A stretch of 19,036 nucleotides of DNA from CALGYY01 sp964585485 (GTDB lineage Bacteria; Bacteroidota; Bacteroidia; Bacteroidales; CAIWKO01), in the NCBI GenBank assembly GCA_964585485.1, contig CAZPDS010000053.1, positions 1-19,036 on the forward strand, given 5' to 3'. The position numbers and the translations under genes were made by a program. Of the stretch, positions 15,839 through 19,036 are shown piece by piece; the stretch's first letter is position 1; each line of letters starts with the position of its first letter. The notes beneath the pieces are model-generated. The model saw nothing but the letters and a program-made list of their open reading frames with translations, was not told the DNA's origin and searched no databases.

Positions 15839-16879
15839 ATGAAAAATCATTTTCGTTATTTTCTTGCGGGATCAATCCTTATCCTGGTAGCGCTGACGCA
15901 GGCAGCCTGTGACGGATGCGGGGAGCCTGAAAAGAGCGTCAGGATTCCGGAGGTGGACGAGAGCCGATTAACGCCCGTGGATGTTCACATTGCCCGCTAC
16001 GAAAAAGCCTTGTTTTCGATTAAGCGATCGCAATTTCAGGCGGGTTTGAAAAAAATTCAGCCGGAGTACGCCTTGTTTTTGAACGGCGACCTGGAAGAAG
16101 CTGAAAACATCGACCAGCTCAAAGCCTACGTTGATGATCCCGCCATTCGCGATCATTACACAGCCTGCATGAAGAAGTACCCGGATCTGAGCGGGTTGGA
16201 AACGACGCTCTCCAATGCCTTTGCTTATTATCATTACTGGTTTCCGGAAAAGCCCGTTCCGAAAGTCTTTACCTACATTTCCGGGGGCGACTTCAACGCG
16301 CCCATTAAGAATGCCGACAGTGCCATCATTATCGCCCTGGATCTTTACCTCGGGAAAGATTATGGTTTTTACAGCAGCTACGGTATGCCGCGCTACAAGA
16401 GTATATACATGGATGAGCCTTACCTGGCCCGCGATATCATGGAGGAGCTGGCCATTCCGCTTTGTTCTTCCGAAGCCAGGGAAGGAAGTTTTCTGGAAAA
16501 CATGATTGGCATGGGCAAGATCATGTATTTTCTGGACGTGACTTTGCTGGACACGCCCGACAGTATAAAAATCAAATACAGCCACCCGGGCTTGGAATGG
16601 TGTAAACGCAATGAAGGGAATATCTGGGCCTTTTTCATTGAGCACAAACTTCTTTACAGCCAAAACAGGAGCGATTTTCTGAAGTTCTTTTCCGACGGAC
16701 CGTTTACCAGTGCCTTTGGGAAAGAAAGTCCGCCGCGCATTGCGATCTGGGTAGGCTGGCAAATTGTGCGCGGGTACATGAACGAAAACCCGGCCGCGGA
16801 TATCCGTTCCTTACTTCGCGAAAGTGACGCCCAGAAAATCCTTCAAAAATCAAAATACAAACCCAAAAAACAAGCGTAG
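15839..16879 (+). CDS. gldB: Gliding motility lipoprotein GldB
   Basis: 346 residues from ATG at 15839, which places a lipoprotein signal at the start: a hydrophobic run ending LTQAAC with Cys24 as the lipidated residue. A frame beginning at 15761 would hide it and start inside the promoter region. The rest matches the GldB pattern: VDVHIARYEKALFSI, the YYHYWFPEKPVPKVFTYISG segment, RYKSIYMDEPYLARDIM, and the C-terminal PPRIAIWVGWQIVRGYM. GldB is an essential envelope lipoprotein associated with gliding and T9SS in Bacteroidota; it is also found in non-gliding species. Its biochemical activity is not established. It lies next to nadE, an arrangement I recall from Flavobacterium, and abuts the nitroreductase gene downstream. 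Confidence 0.9.
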   Translation: MKNHFRYFLAGSILILVALTQAACDGCGEPEKSVRIPEVDESRLTPVDVHIARYEKALFSIKRSQFQAGLKKIQPEYALFLNGDLEEAENIDQLKAYVDDPAIRDHYTACMKKYPDLSGLETTLSNAFAYYHYWFPEKPVPKVFTYISGGDFNAPIKNADSAIIIALDLYLGKDYGFYSSYGMPRYKSIYMDEPYLARDIMEELAIPLCSSEAREGSFLENMIGMGKIMYFLDVTLLDTPDSIKIKYSHPGLEWCKRNEGNIWAFFIEHKLLYSQNRSDFLKFFSDGPFTSAFGKESPPRIAIWVGWQIVRGYMNENPAADIRSLLRESDAQKILQKSKYKPKKQA

Positions 16880-17653
16880 ATGATGCCAACGGCTGACGTC
16901 ATGCGCGTGCTACTGGAGCACCGCAGCATTCGAAAATTTCAGGAAAAAGAAGTTCCGCAGGCAATCCTGGATGCCATACTGGAGGCGGCTTCCCGTGCTT
17001 CGACCACGGGGAACATGCAGGTGTACAGCATCATTGTAAACCGCGATCCGGCGATGAAGCAGAAAGTCTGGGATTTTCACTTCCGCCAGCCCATGGCGCT
17101 GCAGGCACCGGTATTGCTGACCTTTTGCGCCGATTTCCACCGCTTCAGCCAATGGTGCCGGCAACGCAAGGCGGAGCCGGGTTACGACAACATGCTGAGT
17201 TTTCTAACGGCGGTCATCGACGCCATGCTGGCCGCACAAAACGCCTGCATTGCTGCGGAAGCGCATGGATTGGGCATTTGTTACCTGGGCACCACACTGT
17301 ACAATGCTGAAAAGATTGCGCAGGTTTATGGCTGTCCCGACGGGGTGGTTCCTCTCACCACCGTTGTTTTGGGCTATCCGGCCGAAGAACCGGCGTTGAC
17401 AGACCGCCTGCCCGTGGAAGGCATTGTGCATTACGAAACCTACCACGATTACAATGCGGACGACATCGACCGCCTCTACCGCGAAAAAGAAGAACTTCCG
17501 CTAACGGCCAGCCTGCTCCGCGAAAACCAATTGGAAACCCTGGCTCAGATCTTCACACAAAAAAGATATCCGCGCGGGAACAACGTTTTGTTCTCAAAAA
17601 GCCTGATGGATTACCTGGAGCGCAGCGGCTGGATGAATCATCAGGAAGACTGA
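16880..17653 (+). CDS. Nitroreductase-family FMN-dependent NAD(P)H oxidoreductase
   Basis: 257 residues. Opens with the family signature EHRSIRKFQEKEVP (Arg and Ser for FMN phosphate binding), followed by ASRASTTGNMQ. Mid-protein AAQNACIAAEAHGLGICYLG is the conserved helix and loop that closes over the flavin, and VPLTTVVLGYPAEEPALTDR is the typical strand and C-terminal extension of NfsA/FRP-type members. These cytoplasmic homodimers reduce nitroaromatics, quinones or flavins with NAD(P)H; the natural substrate here is unknown. Its ATG directly follows the gldB stop codon (a second ATG comes one codon later), so the two are translated from one message. No separate promoter is visible. Confidence 0.9.
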   Translation: MMPTADVMRVLLEHRSIRKFQEKEVPQAILDAILEAASRASTTGNMQVYSIIVNRDPAMKQKVWDFHFRQPMALQAPVLLTFCADFHRFSQWCRQRKAEPGYDNMLSFLTAVIDAMLAAQNACIAAEAHGLGICYLGTTLYNAEKIAQVYGCPDGVVPLTTVVLGYPAEEPALTDRLPVEGIVHYETYHDYNADDIDRLYREKEELPLTASLLRENQLETLAQIFTQKRYPRGNNVLFSKSLMDYLERSGWMNHQED

Positions 17654-17676
17654 AGCTTTTGTCAAAACAGAGCGGG

Positions 17677-17707
17677 TTGGAATCGTAGTACATTTTTACT
17701 ATTTTTG
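17677..17707 (+). promoter_or_regulatory. Promoter of the SBBP-repeat protein gene
   Basis: TTG (17677-17679), 20 nt, TATTTTTG (17700-17707) closely fits the Bacteroidota promoter. Transcription would start near 17714, leaving about 16 nt before the ATG at 17730. Confidence 0.65.
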
Positions 17708-17729
17708 TTTACTTAATGATTTCAACCCT

Positions 17730-19036
17730 ATGACCCTTAAGCCCGTCCGATCCCTTTTTCCCCTCCTGCTTTTCGTTGTATGCAGCCTTTTCGCGGGATC
17801 GTTGCGCGCGGATCACGGACACGACAGCCTGTGCGGCGGGCATCTCCGGTTTGAGGAAAACAAAGGACAGTGGCCGGAGCAGGTGCACTACAAAGCGGCC
17901 ATCGCTTTTGGCAACGTTTACCTTGAAGCTAATGCCCTCACCTTCGATCTGTATAGTGCAGCCGACATGGAGCGGATTTTGGGTTTTAAGCACCGCAGCC
18001 TGGACGAAAAAAAACGACTGCTCCCCAATGATTTCCGTTTTGATGCGCATGCCTACCGGGTGAATTTTGAAGGCGCCCGCAGCGACGTGCGGTTCCAGGC
18101 CGGCACACGTTCGGAAGATTACAGCAACTACTACACCGGCGATGATCCTGAACGTTGGGCTCATCACGTATATAGCTATGATGAAGTTACGTACCGCGGA
18201 CTTTACCCGGGCATCGACCTGCGTATGCTGCAGAACGGGCTTCACCTGAAGTATGAATTTCACCTGGAGGCCGGGGCCGACCCGGGCCAGATACGCCTGC
18301 ATTATGAAGGGACCGATGGGCTTGCTGTGGCCAACGGCAATCTTGTCGTGAAAACCTCGGTGGGCGATGTGCTTGAACTGAAGCCGGTGGCCTGGCAGAT
18401 CATCAAGGGCGTACGGCAGGAAGTTCCCTGTCGGTACCGGCTAAAGGGCGATCGTGCCGGCTTCGACTTTCCGAAAGGCTATGATCCCACGGCTGTGTTG
18501 GTGATCGACCCTGTGCTGATTTTCTCCACCTTCACGGGATCCACGAGTGATAACTGGGGCTTCACCGCCACCTTTGATGGCCACGGGCGCGTGTATTCGG
18601 GCGGGATTGTGTTTGGGTCGGGTTACCCCGTCTCCACCGGGGCCTATCAGATGACCTTTGGTGGCGGAGAATCCGGGGCCTACCTCAACGGCTGCGATGT
18701 AGCCATCATCAAGTACGATTCCAGCGGCACCCAGCGCCTGTTTGCCACCTACCTGGGCGGATCCAGGAATGATCTTCCCCACAGTATGATCGTAGATGCC
18801 AATGACAATCTATTGGTATACGGCACCACCGGCTCCGGCAATTATCCGGTAACGGCCAACGCCTATGACACAACTTTCAACGGTGGCGATTCCATTGCGT
18901 ACGATTTCAGTTCCATAAAATTCAGCCAGGGGATTGATATTTTTATTTCCAAACTCTCGCCGGATGGCACGGCATTGCTGGCTTCCACCTACCTGGGCGG
19001 CATGGGCAACGACGGATTGAACTACCCTTCGCCCCT
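17730..19036 (+). CDS. Large exported protein with SBBP-type beta-propeller repeats, C-terminus off the right edge
   Basis: Open from ATG at 17730 to the edge (435 codons). Residues 1-27 are a signal peptide (SLFPLLLFVVCSLFAGSLRA, cut before DHGHD). Residues about 40-260 form the conserved N-terminal domain that opens with FEENKGQWPEQVHYKA and includes NYYTGDDPERWAHHV, YRGLYPGIDLR and VLVIDPVLIFSTF. I know this as the DUF7948-type region of Bacteroidota surface proteins. From about 261, three SBBP-type propeller blades begin: STFTGSTSDNWGF (about 265), ATYLGGSRNDLPHSMIVDAN (about 338) and STYLGGMGNDG (about 422). Family members usually continue with more blades, PKD domains and a gliding-motility-associated or T9SS type B sorting domain; that part is outside the window. 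Surface location is likely; function unknown. Confidence 0.88.
   Translation, partial: MTLKPVRSLFPLLLFVVCSLFAGSLRADHGHDSLCGGHLRFEENKGQWPEQVHYKAAIAFGNVYLEANALTFDLYSAADMERILGFKHRSLDEKKRLLPNDFRFDAHAYRVNFEGARSDVRFQAGTRSEDYSNYYTGDDPERWAHHVYSYDEVTYRGLYPGIDLRMLQNGLHLKYEFHLEAGADPGQIRLHYEGTDGLAVANGNLVVKTSVGDVLELKPVAWQIIKGVRQEVPCRYRLKGDRAGFDFPKGYDPTAVLVIDPVLIFSTFTGSTSDNWGFTATFDGHGRVYSGGIVFGSGYPVSTGAYQMTFGGGESGAYLNGCDVAIIKYDSSGTQRLFATYLGGSRNDLPHSMIVDANDNLLVYGTTGSGNYPVTANAYDTTFNGGDSIAYDFSSIKFSQGIDIFISKLSPDGTALLASTYLGGMGNDGLNYPSP

Noticed and set aside
15968..16762. 264-codon minus-strand frame opposite gldB
   Set aside because: Shadow of the GldB frame, which carries the conserved family motifs and lipoprotein signal.
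17709..18302. 197-codon minus-strand frame opposite the SBBP-repeat gene
   Set aside because: It overlaps the promoter and signal peptide of the plus-strand gene and has no recognisable domain.

Overview
The window looks like chromosomal DNA of an environmental member of the Bacteroidota. Three things point there. One protein ends in a type IX secretion (T9SS) sorting domain, a gliding-motility lipoprotein gene (gldB) is present, and several genes carry the Bacteroidota-type promoter (-33 TTG, about 19-20 nt, then -7 TAnnTTTG). Genes mostly lack Shine-Dalgarno sequences. A tRNA-Ser(GGA) gene at 11602-11692 splits the window into two visibly different halves: the left is AT-rich accessory DNA, the right is more GC-rich core DNA.

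Left half (1-11601, all coding on the minus strand, read right to left): a tyrosine recombinase gene (10144-11361) starts just beyond the tRNA terminator and ends at its own hairpin terminator. Next is a 58-codon helix-turn-helix gene (9839-10015) with its own -7 box. A good promoter (9680-9709) then drives a two-gene unit. Its first gene encodes a 526-residue exported LamG-like protein with a T9SS C-terminal sorting domain. Its second encodes a giant exported SpvB / FG-GAP / RHS (YD-repeat) protein with at least 2618 codons in the window, whose C-terminal end lies off the left edge. The arrangement resembles an integrative genomic island inserted beside tRNA-Ser that carries a surface or toxin-like RHS module. 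The far end of the island and any RHS-tip effector and immunity genes are not visible.

Right half (11693-19036): a plus-strand pair encodes an Mrp/ApbC-type P-loop ATPase and a small NifU-like scaffold, both for Fe-S cluster assembly. They converge on a minus-strand pair encoding a PorT-like outer-membrane beta-barrel protein and glutamine-dependent NAD+ synthetase (nadE). A divergent promoter region (15615-15838) separates that pair from plus-strand gldB and a directly abutting nitroreductase gene. At the right edge a new promoter (17677-17707) precedes a large exported protein with SBBP-type beta-propeller repeats that runs off the window.

The part most worth following is the island: an integrase lacking the usual first catalytic arginine, an inverted repeat upstream of it, a small orphan HTH protein, and a T9SS-protein/RHS pair whose giant protein contains an unassigned repeated beta-rich insert between its two FG-GAP clusters. 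All functional statements are by reading motifs in the sequence; no database search was done.
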